A stretch of 64,000 nt of DNA from Bifidobacterium ruminantium DSM 6489. Lineage in GTDB: Bacteria > Actinomycetota > Actinomycetes > Actinomycetales > Bifidobacteriaceae. This document shows positions 35,220 through 43,895 of the stretch, piece by piece. Numbering within the stretch: the stretch's first letter is position 1; the number at the start of each line of letters is the position of its first letter. The stretch spans positions 26,785 through 90,784 of the forward strand of contig NZ_JDTK01000013.1 of the NCBI RefSeq assembly GCF_000770925.1. The letters run 5' to 3'. The notes below the pieces were generated by a model. It saw only the letters and a program-made list of their open reading frames with translations. It searched no databases and was not told the origin of the DNA. The position numbers and the translations under genes were made by a program.

Positions 35220-36812
35220 ATGGCATGCACCACGATTCTGGTCGGCAAGGACGCGAGCTACGACGGATCGACCATCATCGCCCGCAATGAGGACAGCGCG
35301 AACGGCGAATTCTGCCCGAAGCGTTTCGTCGTCGTCAAGCCCGAGGAACAGCCGAAGCATTACAGGAGCGTGCTGTCCCACATCGAAATCGACTTGCCGG
35401 ACGATCCGCTGCAGTACACGGCCGTGCCGAACGCTGACCTGAAGGAGGGTATCTGGGGCGAAGCCGGCGTCAATGAGGCGAACGTGGCCATGAGCGCCAC
35501 CGAAACCCTCACCACCAACGAGCGTGTGCTTGGCGCTGACCCGTTCGTGGAGCTCACCCCGGCCAAGGGCCAGCCCGGTGCCGACGGCTATGAGCCGGAA
35601 GTGCCCGGCGGCATCGGCGAGGAGGATTTCCTCACCCTCGTGCTGCCATACGTCAAAACCGCCCGCGAGGGCGTGACCCGTCTCGGCGAACTGCTCGAGA
35701 AGCACGGCACGTATGAGATGAACGGCGTCGCCTTCTCCGACGTCAATGAGATCTGGTGGCTCGAAACCGTCGGCGGCCACCATTGGATCGCCAAGCGTGT
35801 GCCGGACGAGGCGTACGTGACCATGCCGAACCAGCTCGGCATCGACGAATTCGACCTCGACGACGCCCTCGGCGACCAGGAGGAGCACATGTGCTCTGCG
35901 GATCTGGGCGAGTTCATCGAACGCAACCATCTGGATCTGGCCGTGGAGAACGTCACCCCGTTCAATCCGCGCGACGCCTTCGGTTCCCACTCCGATTCCG
36001 ACCACGTCTACAACACGCCGCGCGCCTGGTACATGCAGCGCTTCCTCAACCCGTACGACGAGCAGTGGGACGGCCAGGACGCCGACCATCAGCCGACCTC
36101 GGACGACATTCCGTGGGCCCGCCAGCCCGATCGCAAGATCACCATCGAGGACGTGAAGTACGTGCTGAGCTCCCACTACCAGGGCACCCCGTACGATCCG
36201 TACGGCATCCTCGGCGACCAGCATTCGCGCCACATGTTCCGCCCGATCGGCATCAACCGTCAGAGCCAGCTGTCCGTCATGCAGATCCGCCCGTACCGTC
36301 CGCAGGTCAACCGCGCCGTGCAGTGGATCGCCTACGGCTCCAACCCGTTCAACACGCTCGTGCCGTTCTATCCGAACGTCGGCTCCACGCCGAAGTATCT
36401 CGAGGACACCACCACGCGCGTCACCTCCGAGAACTTCTACTGGGAGAATCGCATCATCGCGGCCCTGTGCGACGCCAACTTCGCCGACACCTCCAACGCG
36501 GTGGAACGCTACCAGGAGAAGACCGGCGGCATGGGCCACCGCATGATCGCCGCCACTGATGAGCAGATCGCCCGTCTGGTGGAAGGCGTGTCCGACGAAT
36601 TCGAGACGGATGACGAAAACGGCGACGTGCAGCCGTTGGAGCCGGACGAGGTTATCAAGGCCGTGCGCAACGGCGAAGCCCGCGACGTGCTCGCCGCTGC
36701 CAACGAGACCATGGCCGCGCAGCTCAAGGAGAAAACCGACAAGCTGCTCGATTCCGTGCTCTACACCACCAGCATGAACATGAAGAACGGCTTCCACATG
36801 TCTGACTTCTGA
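35220..36812 (+). CDS. pepD: Dipeptidase, peptidase family C69
   Basis: This 530-residue N-terminal-nucleophile hydrolase cleaves dipeptides. The start MACTTILVGKDASYDGSTII matches lactobacillal PepD, with Cys3 as the probable nucleophile exposed by processing. ARNEDSANGEF and NEANVAMSATET follow as in the family. There is no membrane segment; it is presumably cytosolic. GAAAGGAA precedes the ATG at 35220. A hairpin (36901-36929) follows the gene. Confidence 0.9.
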   Translation: MACTTILVGKDASYDGSTIIARNEDSANGEFCPKRFVVVKPEEQPKHYRSVLSHIEIDLPDDPLQYTAVPNADLKEGIWGEAGVNEANVAMSATETLTTNERVLGADPFVELTPAKGQPGADGYEPEVPGGIGEEDFLTLVLPYVKTAREGVTRLGELLEKHGTYEMNGVAFSDVNEIWWLETVGGHHWIAKRVPDEAYVTMPNQLGIDEFDLDDALGDQEEHMCSADLGEFIERNHLDLAVENVTPFNPRDAFGSHSDSDHVYNTPRAWYMQRFLNPYDEQWDGQDADHQPTSDDIPWARQPDRKITIEDVKYVLSSHYQGTPYDPYGILGDQHSRHMFRPIGINRQSQLSVMQIRPYRPQVNRAVQWIAYGSNPFNTLVPFYPNVGSTPKYLEDTTTRVTSENFYWENRIIAALCDANFADTSNAVERYQEKTGGMGHRMIAATDEQIARLVEGVSDEFETDDENGDVQPLEPDEVIKAVRNGEARDVLAAANETMAAQLKEKTDKLLDSVLYTTSMNMKNGFHMSDF

Positions 36813-36900
36813 CGGTTCCCGCAGGCGTTTTCGCGATTGTCCATGAGCCGTCTGCGACCGCCCATGCATATATGAATTCCGGCTTCCGTACGGCGCTCGC

Positions 36901-36929
36901 CGCCGACCGTTTTCACATGACGGTCGGCG
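36901..36929 (+). terminator. Hairpin downstream of pepD
   Basis: CGCCGACCGT (36901-36910) pairs perfectly with ACGGTCGGCG (36920-36929). There is no T-run directly after it, so terminator function is tentative. Confidence 0.55.
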
Positions 36930-37098
36930 CGCGTCCGCTGTGTGGAGTCGGTTTTTCCATTGGTAATGCGGGCTTATTAGAATGGCGGTTGTCTTTGCTT
37001 TTCCGCTCGGGCCTGCGTTGCGTGCAAGAAACGTGCAGCATGCGTATCGCACGCGCGGCGCCGCGTCCGGCGGAATGCTTTCCCAAGAAAGGAGCCCA

Positions 37099-38616
37099 GT
37101 GACCAGCATTGAGGATTTCACCAGCCAGTACGGCCTGGTGCAGAAGATTGATGCGTTCGGCTATCTCGATTACCTGAAGAAGAATCCTGATGCGCCGCGC
37201 AAGCATGGCAAGGTCGTTCTCGTCACCGCCGACACCCCGCTGAAGGCGTCCCGCGGCGAAGGCAAGACCACCACCACGATCGCGCTGATCGACGCGTTGC
37301 GCGAACGTGGCATCGACGCGGCCGCCGTGCTTCGCCAGCCGAGCATGGGCATCACCGCAGCCGGTTCCAAGGGCGGCGCCTCCGGTGGCGGCAAGGCCTC
37401 CCTGACCCACCCGGAGCTGATCGACTGGGGTCTGTGCGGCGAGATGGGCGCCATCGAGGCGGCCCAGAACCTGCTGGTCTCCTTCGCGGAGAAGGCCGTG
37501 GACGAAGGCAAGCTCGACACCATCCTCGTGCCGCGCGTCTCCGAAGTGCCGTCCCGCTCCCTGCGCCAGATCGCGGTGGACCGCGGCAAGGGCGATGTGC
37601 CCGAACGCGTGGTGCTCACCCCGACCTGTGAGCTCATGCAGATCGTCGTGCTGTCCCGTTCCATGGAAGAGATCTCCGACCGCGTGTCCAAGATGATCGC
37701 CGGCACGAAGGACGGCAAGGCCGTGACCTTCGGCGAGTTCATCGACCTGTGGCGCATCACCGGCATCTTGGGCGACGCCGTCAAGCCGGCCAAGACCGAG
37801 ACGGTGAATGGCTCCCCGGTGTACGTGCATGGCGGCCCGTTCGCCAACGTGTCCATCGGCATCCCGACGCTGGTCTCCGTGGAGATGGCCTGCGCGCTGC
37901 ACGATGTGGTCATCGTCGAAGCCGGTTACGGCACCGACGCCGGCGCGCAGAAGTGGCTGGACATCGCCTGCCGTGAATACGGCGCCCAGTGGCCGTCCGC
38001 GGCCATCGTCGTGACCCGCGCCTCCACGTGGCGCGACGATCCGGATCTGGCCTGGCGCTACCCGTTCCATGTGCAGCGTCTCGAAGGTCTTGACATCCCC
38101 ACCTTCCCGCTCATCAATCTGTGGGATGGCGAGGACGATCAGATTCCGGCGCTCAAGGCCACGGCCAAGGAACTGGAGTTCCGCGATCCGATCATCGGCA
38201 ACCTGTATCGCGACGGCGGCGACGCGCTCGCCCCGCAGCTCGACGCGTTCGCCGATGCCGTGATGAACGGTTCCATGCCGGCCGAACCGCACAGCCACAA
38301 GGGCATGGCTCTGGTGGAGAACGTGCGTTGGGTGGCCGAGCATGCGTATGGCGTTCCGGCCGACCGTGTGATTCTGAAGGACGGTTTCGCCGAGTCGTTG
38401 CAGGCCGCCGAGGGTCTGTGCGCCAGCGCGGGCGTCGATTTCGGCTCGCTCGCTCTGGTGGCGGTGAAGTCCCCGGCCACCATGACCGACAACGACCGTG
38501 CTCCGGAAAACGAACGCACCGTCACCCTGAAGAAGGTGGAGGTGCATGCCGGCGCCGGTCTGGTGCACGTGAACCTCACCACATCCCTGACCACTCCGAT
38601 GCCGAAGATCGTCTGA
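37099..38616 (+). CDS. fhs: Formate-tetrahydrofolate ligase
   Basis: This 505-residue enzyme makes 10-formyltetrahydrofolate from formate, ATP and THF. The ATP site TPLKASRGEGKTTTTIALID is near residues 50-69. GAIEAAQNLLVSF and GGPFANVSIGIPTLVSVEMA match the family. It is about 50 residues shorter than the usual 550-560 and diverges in sequence, as I recall for bifidobacterial Fhs. It starts at GTG 37099, with AAAGGAG at 37087-37093. Bifidobacteria form formate from pyruvate formate-lyase, so it can recycle formate to one-carbon units. Confidence 0.9.
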   Translation: MTSIEDFTSQYGLVQKIDAFGYLDYLKKNPDAPRKHGKVVLVTADTPLKASRGEGKTTTTIALIDALRERGIDAAAVLRQPSMGITAAGSKGGASGGGKASLTHPELIDWGLCGEMGAIEAAQNLLVSFAEKAVDEGKLDTILVPRVSEVPSRSLRQIAVDRGKGDVPERVVLTPTCELMQIVVLSRSMEEISDRVSKMIAGTKDGKAVTFGEFIDLWRITGILGDAVKPAKTETVNGSPVYVHGGPFANVSIGIPTLVSVEMACALHDVVIVEAGYGTDAGAQKWLDIACREYGAQWPSAAIVVTRASTWRDDPDLAWRYPFHVQRLEGLDIPTFPLINLWDGEDDQIPALKATAKELEFRDPIIGNLYRDGGDALAPQLDAFADAVMNGSMPAEPHSHKGMALVENVRWVAEHAYGVPADRVILKDGFAESLQAAEGLCASAGVDFGSLALVAVKSPATMTDNDRAPENERTVTLKKVEVHAGAGLVHVNLTTSLTTPMPKIV

Positions 38617-38636
38617 TCCTGGCTTTTGCGAGCTTC

Positions 38637-38674
38637 AGGCCGCTGGTTCCATTCGGGCCGGCGGCCTTTTCTTT
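38637..38674 (+). terminator. Intrinsic terminator after fhs
   Basis: AGGCCGCTGG (38637-38646) pairs with CCGGCGGCCT (38658-38667, one wobble) and is followed by TTTCTTT. Confidence 0.85.
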
Positions 38675-39043
38675 GCGCACGTCGGCTGATGCCCGCGTTT
38701 ATTTGACGAGTAACCCGGAAAATGGTGGTCGAGTCGCGCAAAACGGCCATTTTCCAACGATTTTTTATTTGACGGTTATTTGACGGATCTCGGTTGATCA
38801 GGTGGGTGGCGGCAATGCGAAGAAGCCGAGATTGCGCCATGAGCGTTGATTGACGCTTTCCAAAAACAGCTAAGTGGCTTGTTTGTGGCACTGAAACGGC
38901 GATAGGCCAAGTATGAGACCTGGAATTCCAAGGCCCATACTCGGCCTATCTGGTTTTGGCTGCCATAAGTAGGCGAACTGTCCTACGAGAGAGACATCAA
39001 TCTGCCATCAATAGCCGAATTGGCGGCTGCCGGTGGAACTTCG
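38675..39043. other. Gene-free region with TTATTTGACG repeats
   Basis: There is no convincing open frame. TTATTTGACG occurs three times in one orientation (38699-38708, 38765-38774, 38776-38785). A further A+T-rich stretch and GGCCAAGTATGAGACC...GGCCCATACTCGGCC, an imperfect inverted repeat, lie at about 38906-38948. Function unknown. Confidence 0.5.
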
Positions 39044-39391
39044 TCAGAAGTTCCCACCATTCCATCCCCAGTCGGTGGTGGCGGTGTAGCGGATGTACGT
39101 GCGGTCCTTCGGAATGCCGAGTTCCTTGTTCAGCGCGGCCATGATCTGCTCGGTCAGCTTCTCCCAGGCGGAACCCGGCACGGAACGGCCGAACACGTTC
39201 ACCTCCACATAGGCTGCCGGCTTGGAGTCGTCGCCGCCGAAGTAGATCGGCATATTGTCTTCGAACGGGCACATCAGCCAGCCTTCGGACTTGCCGGGGA
39301 CTGCGGTGATGGCCTTGCCGTAGGCGGCCTTCAGCGCCTCGCGCTGCTCAGGGGTGGTGGAAACGGAAACATGCGTGTGAATGACTGGCAT
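39044..39391 (-). CDS. MIF-like tautomerase-superfamily protein
   Basis: This 115-residue protein begins Met-Pro, so Pro1 would be exposed as the catalytic base after Met removal. Length and landmarks follow eukaryotic macrophage migration inhibitory factor: a Lys at mature position 33 (VPGKSEG), a central MPIYFGGDDSKPAAYVEVN, and a C terminus GIPKDRTYIRYTATTDWGWN. These align with RISPDRVYINYYD and the NVGWNNSTF end of human MIF (recalled, not searched). Short bacterial 4-OT proteins are about 62 aa, so this is the longer MIF class. AAGGAG supports ATG 39391. Confidence 0.8.
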   Translation of the reverse strand: MPVIHTHVSVSTTPEQREALKAAYGKAITAVPGKSEGWLMCPFEDNMPIYFGGDDSKPAAYVEVNVFGRSVPGSAWEKLTEQIMAALNKELGIPKDRTYIRYTATTDWGWNGGNF

Positions 39392-39474
39392 TGCTGCTCC
39401 TTGCAATCGTTGGAAAATAATGTCCTTCGTCACCCAAGTCTAGGTGGTCTGCGTGCGCGTGTTTAATATTCTGT

Positions 39475-40035
39475 GTGAAAAAACTGATTGAACAGCTGAT
39501 GAAATTCGGCATTGTGGGCGTGATCGCCTTCATCATCGACTGGGGCATCCTGAATCTTCTGGTCGGCCTGTTCCACATGCATAATGTGCTCGCCGCCACC
39601 ATCTCCTTTATCATCTCCCTGATCTTCAACTACGTGGCCAGCATGAAGGTCGTGTTCAAGCATCGCGACGATATGGCGCGTTGGATGGAGATCGTCATCT
39701 TCGTGGTCGGCGCGGTGATCGGCCTGTTCATGAACGACGCCATCATCTGGATCTCCACGTACGGCATGAACCACGATGCCTACGTGTCGCAGAGCACCGA
39801 ATACCTGATCCGCACCAACGTGGGCAAGCTCATCGCCACCGCCGTGGTGATGGTGTGGAACTTCCTGACCCGCAAGTGGCTGCTGGACGATACGCACACC
39901 AATGCGATGAACCGCTTGAAGAAGCAGGAGAACCGCCTGACTCCCGAAGAGCTGGAGGCCAAGTGGGAGAACAGCTTCTCGCACAAGCTCGGCGTGTGGT
40001 CGCTGGAACATACGCCCAAGGGCTGGCCGAAGTAA
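39475..40035 (+). CDS. GtrA-like membrane protein
   Basis: This is a 186-residue protein with four hydrophobic segments (about 9-33, 38-60, 77-99, 115-135), the GtrA/DPMS topology. MKFGIVGVIAFIIDWGILNL at the start and NFLTRKWLL near the last helix are typical. Such proteins assist transfer of lipid-linked sugars to surface glycans. A polar cytoplasmic tail of about 50 residues follows. It starts at GTG 39475. The convergent MFS gene is separated by a perfect 21-bp-stem terminator. Confidence 0.85.
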   Translation: MKKLIEQLMKFGIVGVIAFIIDWGILNLLVGLFHMHNVLAATISFIISLIFNYVASMKVVFKHRDDMARWMEIVIFVVGAVIGLFMNDAIIWISTYGMNHDAYVSQSTEYLIRTNVGKLIATAVVMVWNFLTRKWLLDDTHTNAMNRLKKQENRLTPEELEAKWENSFSHKLGVWSLEHTPKGWPK

Positions 40036-40052
40036 CTCCCAAATAACGGGGT

Positions 40053-40100
40053 AACGAAAAGCGCGTCCGAATCCATTGCGATTCGGACGCGCTTTTCGTT
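40053..40100. terminator. Perfect bidirectional terminator
   Basis: A 21-bp perfect stem (40053-40073 with 40080-40100, 6-nt loop CATTGC) lies between two convergent genes. A-rich flanks give TTTTCGTT at the 3' end on both strands. Confidence 0.93.
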
Positions 40101-40156
40101 ATGCGGATTGTCTGCCGTGCCTGCCGGTTACCCGTCGGCATCCGGCACATGCTCCG

Positions 40157-41581
40157 TCACACGCTCACGCTGGTGAGCATCGGTTGCTCCGTGGATTCCT
40201 TGATCTGCTTGAAGCCGAGCATGGCGATTGCCAGCGAAGTCAATGCCAACGCCGTCACCACGATGAAGCCGCCCTGCGAGCCCATGCGGTCGATGAACTG
40301 TCCCGCGATCGCGGAGCCCACCGAACCGCCGATCGAATTCATCGCGCCCATCCAAGCCATGCCTTCTGTAAATCGTGTGGGCGGGACCAAATGCAGCATC
40401 AGCTGGTTGCCGTTCACCCACGTCGGCGACTGGCAAACACCGATGCACAGGTAGATGATCATGATCACCCATAGATGCTTAGCGAACATGAATGAGCCGA
40501 TGCCCAGATTCACCACCGCAAGGCAGAAGTAGAAACGTTTCCACAGCGGAATCTTCCAATTCTTCGCGCCGTACACAAGTGCGCCAATCAGCGAGCTGAG
40601 CGAGAAACAGGAGAACACGAAACCGGTGTACTGCTTCATATGCGCTTCCGTGGCGAATGCAACAATCGAAATGCTGGCGGCCGACTGGAATGCCCCCAAG
40701 CCGAACCACGTCACGCACACGGCGATCAGGCCTGGCCCCCAAATCGATTCCTTGCGACCGGCTTTTATATCCGCTTCGGCTTTCTGCATCGCGGCCTTCA
40801 CCTCAGCGGCCGTCTTGCCTTCCGCACGCGCCTTGTCGCGCGCGTACTCCACCGCGGCCTCGGCCTGCAGCGCCTTGGACCGGGCGGCCTCGCGCTCGCG
40901 GTACTCCTTGCGGGTCATGCCCGCCTCGCGGGCCAGCTGGGTCTGCGATTTCGGCTCGGTCGTAAGCTCCGTCAGGAACATCAGCGCGCCGATCACCACG
41001 CACATGCCGGTGAACGAGAACGCCAGCAGTCCGGAGATCACGGCTAATGTGGACGCCGGCGGATTGCCGATAACCCACATGCACTCGTCGAATACGCCGG
41101 ACAGCGACAGCGCACGGTTCGTCTTCTCCGCATCGCCCTTGAGCAATGTGGTCCAACGTTGACGGCTCATCGCGCCCCACGGCGGAATCGCGGCCATGAA
41201 CGGCACTATGCAGAACAGGATCCACGACGGCACGCGTGCGGTGATGCAGGAGACCAGCGCGATCGCCGCCACCATCCACACGATGATTGTGGGAATCGAC
41301 ACCTGCCGTTGACCGAATTTGTCGACCAGCTTGCCGAACACCGGGCTCGCCACGGCCAGCGCGATCGCCTGCACGGCCGTCATCGCGCCCGCCAGCGAAT
41401 AGTTGCCGTAGTAATGCTGCACGGAAATCGTGATCGTCATGCCGACCATCGGGAACGGCATGCAGGCGATCACCGAGCCGATGGAGAAGCGCGCGGTGTG
41501 TGGTATGCGCAGAAGCTCCGCGTACCCTCCGAAAAGACGTTGGCCGGCGTCCTTGACGCTGGCGAGGACAGTATTGGACAT
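40157..41581 (-). CDS. MFS transporter
   Basis: This is a 474-residue major facilitator protein with about 12 hydrophobic segments. GKLVDKFGQRQV near residues 83-94 is the MFS loop 2-3 motif. Between the sixth and seventh helices lies an unusually long charged loop (about residues 195-265, rich in Glu, Lys, Ala; EYREREAARSKALQAEAA), probably a coiled coil in the cytoplasm. AAAGGAG precedes ATG 41581, and the frame extends 46 codons upstream without function. Substrate unknown. A perfect palindrome lies 139 nt upstream. Confidence 0.85.
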   Translation of the reverse strand: MSNTVLASVKDAGQRLFGGYAELLRIPHTARFSIGSVIACMPFPMVGMTITISVQHYYGNYSLAGAMTAVQAIALAVASPVFGKLVDKFGQRQVSIPTIIVWMVAAIALVSCITARVPSWILFCIVPFMAAIPPWGAMSRQRWTTLLKGDAEKTNRALSLSGVFDECMWVIGNPPASTLAVISGLLAFSFTGMCVVIGALMFLTELTTEPKSQTQLAREAGMTRKEYREREAARSKALQAEAAVEYARDKARAEGKTAAEVKAAMQKAEADIKAGRKESIWGPGLIAVCVTWFGLGAFQSAASISIVAFATEAHMKQYTGFVFSCFSLSSLIGALVYGAKNWKIPLWKRFYFCLAVVNLGIGSFMFAKHLWVIMIIYLCIGVCQSPTWVNGNQLMLHLVPPTRFTEGMAWMGAMNSIGGSVGSAIAGQFIDRMGSQGGFIVVTALALTSLAIAMLGFKQIKESTEQPMLTSVSV

Positions 41582-41993
41582 GCTCCGCCGCTCCTTTCTG
41601 CTCACGGTTTTGTTTGCCGCGTCCACGGCTTTGCGTCGCCGTGGGCTGATGATGCTTACCCCTGGAAATAATGTTGGTGAACCGCTTCCGCGCATAGCCT
41701 TCCCGCCTGGCGATCGCAATGCGTCAATCGATTGACGCAGCTGGCATGCCGAGCAGGGGAAAGTATGGGGGTTGCGTGTTGTTTATGCGTCTTTGTGGAC
41801 CAAGGAAAACTCTATGCGCAGATACCGTCGTGACACGCGGCACGTCGGCATGGGAAACGATATTCGATTCGGTTGGATGGTCTACGTAGGATTACGTAGG
41901 TATGCAAGAACAGAGGGCCGGCGGCTGACCGAACCGCGGAGCAGCCGGGACACCGGCGAAACGGACCGGCCCGCCATAGGAAAGGCGGCCAAG
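41582..41993. other. Gene-free divergent region between MFS and histidine phosphatase genes
   Basis: It contains the palindrome at 41720-41739. The open frame of the phosphatase extends back to 41772 (an ATG at 41814 has AAGGA upstream), but that stretch is Arg-rich and lacks any family similarity. I treat it as non-coding leader. Confidence 0.5.
41720..41739. promoter_or_regulatory. Perfect 20-bp palindrome, LacI-type operator candidate
   Basis: TGCGTCAATCGATTGACGCA is its own reverse complement, with a central CG as in LacI/GalR-family operators (AATCGATT core). It lies upstream of the MFS gene. The binding protein is unknown. Confidence 0.7.
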
Positions 41994-42653
41994 ATGCCGG
42001 CGACAACCATCCATTTCGTACGCCACGGCAAGGTGGAGAATCCCGGACACCTGTTGTACGAGCGCCTGCCGGGCTTTCACCTGTCGGAATTGGGTGTCCG
42101 CATGGCGCAGGCCACCGCGCACTACATCGCCGTCAGCCCGCAGCTGAACACCGTGTCCGCCGTCTATTCGTCACCGCTGGAACGCACGCGCGAAACCGCC
42201 GGAGAAATCCTCGAATCGCTCAACTCGGTGCGCGGCCTGCGCGACGAGCGGCCGCTGGAACTCAAGACGGACGAGCGCCTGATCGAGGCACGCAACGAAT
42301 TCCGCGGCAAACGCATCGGCTTCGGCGAAGGCGCGCTGTGGAAGAACGGCAACTGGAAACTGGTGCGCAACCTGTGGAAGCCAAGCTGGGGCGAAAGCTA
42401 CCAATCGATCGCGCGCCGCATGCAGGACTTCGCGTTGGAGAAAGTCGACGAATACTCGGGCAAGCAGATCGTGGTGGTCAGCCACGAATCACCCATTTGG
42501 AGCTACCGCCATATGCTGGAAACCGGTCACCCCGAACACAACATGCTGCTGCGCCACACCGCGCTCGCATCCATCACCTCCATCACGTACGATTGCGATA
42601 CCAAGGAAGTGCTGTCCATCACATATGTAGACCCCGTGGCGGGCGTCGAGTAA
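41994..42653 (+). CDS. Histidine phosphatase (phosphoglycerate-mutase-like)
   Basis: This is a 219-residue enzyme. The RHG motif with catalytic His is at residues 10-12 (IHFVRHGKVENPG). SSPLERTRETA follows near 60-70, and the second His is in VVVSHESPIW near 160-169. It lacks the features of a glycolytic mutase, so it is likely a phosphatase of unknown substrate. GGAAAGG supports the ATG at 41994. The next gene starts 109 nt on, in the same direction. Confidence 0.85.
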   Translation: MPATTIHFVRHGKVENPGHLLYERLPGFHLSELGVRMAQATAHYIAVSPQLNTVSAVYSSPLERTRETAGEILESLNSVRGLRDERPLELKTDERLIEARNEFRGKRIGFGEGALWKNGNWKLVRNLWKPSWGESYQSIARRMQDFALEKVDEYSGKQIVVVSHESPIWSYRHMLETGHPEHNMLLRHTALASITSITYDCDTKEVLSITYVDPVAGVE

Positions 42654-42720
42654 GGTGGGCATAAGGAACGGACAGTCGACGGCGACCGGCGATGGTCGAA
42701 GCCGACCGTCCGATCAGGTA

Positions 42721-42748
42721 TACGACATCGGACATACGACATCGGACA
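42721..42748 (+). repeat. Tandem 14-bp repeat in the leader of the next gene
   Basis: TACGACATCGGACA occurs twice head to tail (42721-42734, 42735-42748), directly before the AAGGAGG ribosome binding site. Confidence 0.7.
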
Positions 42749-42762
42749 TACAAGGAGGATGC

Positions 42763-43785
42763 ATGCCTTTCGTTATTGATCAGGAGACGGTCACTTCGAT
42801 GCTCAACTCGCAAGTGGTCGCTACCGCCATCGATCTAGGTATCGATCTGGTCAAAATGTGGCCGCTGCAGACGGCGCAGGAATTGGAGAACGACGCGCGT
42901 TACGCGGAAGATCTGCAAGTGCGCTTCTCCTGCATGATGGCGCAGACGCTGCTGAAGCGTTCCGAACAAATCGAACAATCCGTCGCGGAGGCTGCGTACG
43001 AAGGCATGGACGTGATTCCCGGTTGTGATCGGGACGTCATGCATGCTTTGATGAACGCCAATCAGGCCTATGATGTGCTGTCGACCTACCGTGGTGTCAA
43101 CGGTGCCGACCTGTTCCTGGAAGCCGCCAGAACGCTTGGCATCGATGTGGAGGACCGCATCGAACGGGGGATTCGCGGAGTGATGGCTAGCGTGGCGCGC
43201 ACGATGCGTGACACCTCCGGTTTTGAAATCGACGACGATGTGGTGGAGGAGGTCGGGCTGTGCAAGTCCGTCACGGTGGATCGCGATGTGCTCGCACGGC
43301 GGTATCTGGCTTCGGTGACTGTCGGCGACGCCTTGCTGAACCTCATGTGCTACGACGTTGAGGATCAGCAGGAGCAGGCCATCCGCGCGTTGCCGGTGCT
43401 GCTGTATATCAACGGTCTGCGTGAGCAGTTGGCCGTTCCGCACACATTCGTCACGGCGGAGCAGCTGGGCTATCTGATCGACCTGCGTGATTCCGCGCGG
43501 CGGTTCGGCGATTGTAAGCCGGTGTTCGCCAATTCCTTCTGTCCGCAGACCTTCGTCGCCACGGTACGGTATCTCGCCATGTTCGCCGGGCAGGAATGGG
43601 CTGAGCACGCCTCGTATCTGCGGTGGGATCCGAAGAAGGCCGAACAGGAGGCCAAGGACGAGGATGAGCGCAGGAGCAAGGAGGCGCTCGCCAAGAAATT
43701 CAATCTGACGAAGGATGATTCGTCCGATTCGGCCGATTCGGATTCCGGCACGGCCGACGGCGCGGATTCGGAGCCGCGCGAATAG
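42763..43785 (+). CDS. Hypothetical protein with acidic C-terminal tail
   Basis: I do not recognise this 340-residue protein. It is mostly alpha-helical in appearance, without signal peptide or membrane segments. The first about 295 residues look globular (IDLGIDLVKMWPLQTAQELE; VFANSFCPQTFVATVRYLAM). A charged helix EQEAKDEDERRSKEALAKKF follows, then a Ser/Asp tail (SSDSADSDSGTADGADSEP). The strong AAGGAGG at 42752-42758 fixes the start at ATG 42763. It follows the histidine phosphatase and may be co-transcribed. Confidence 0.7.
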   Translation: MPFVIDQETVTSMLNSQVVATAIDLGIDLVKMWPLQTAQELENDARYAEDLQVRFSCMMAQTLLKRSEQIEQSVAEAAYEGMDVIPGCDRDVMHALMNANQAYDVLSTYRGVNGADLFLEAARTLGIDVEDRIERGIRGVMASVARTMRDTSGFEIDDDVVEEVGLCKSVTVDRDVLARRYLASVTVGDALLNLMCYDVEDQQEQAIRALPVLLYINGLREQLAVPHTFVTAEQLGYLIDLRDSARRFGDCKPVFANSFCPQTFVATVRYLAMFAGQEWAEHASYLRWDPKKAEQEAKDEDERRSKEALAKKFNLTKDDSSDSADSDSGTADGADSEPRE

Positions 43786-43895
43786 GCGTCCTCCGTTTTT
43801 CGTCCCATATTTCGATTCATATATGACGAATCCCGGCTCCTGCGATTGGCAGAGCCGGGATTCGGCGTTTATATGCGCGTCATGCTCGTTCCGAG

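Noticed and set aside
41772..41993. N-terminal extension of the histidine phosphatase (start at 41772 or 41814)
   Set aside because: The extra residues are Arg-rich without family similarity. The conserved phosphatase start follows GGAAAGG at ATG 41994.
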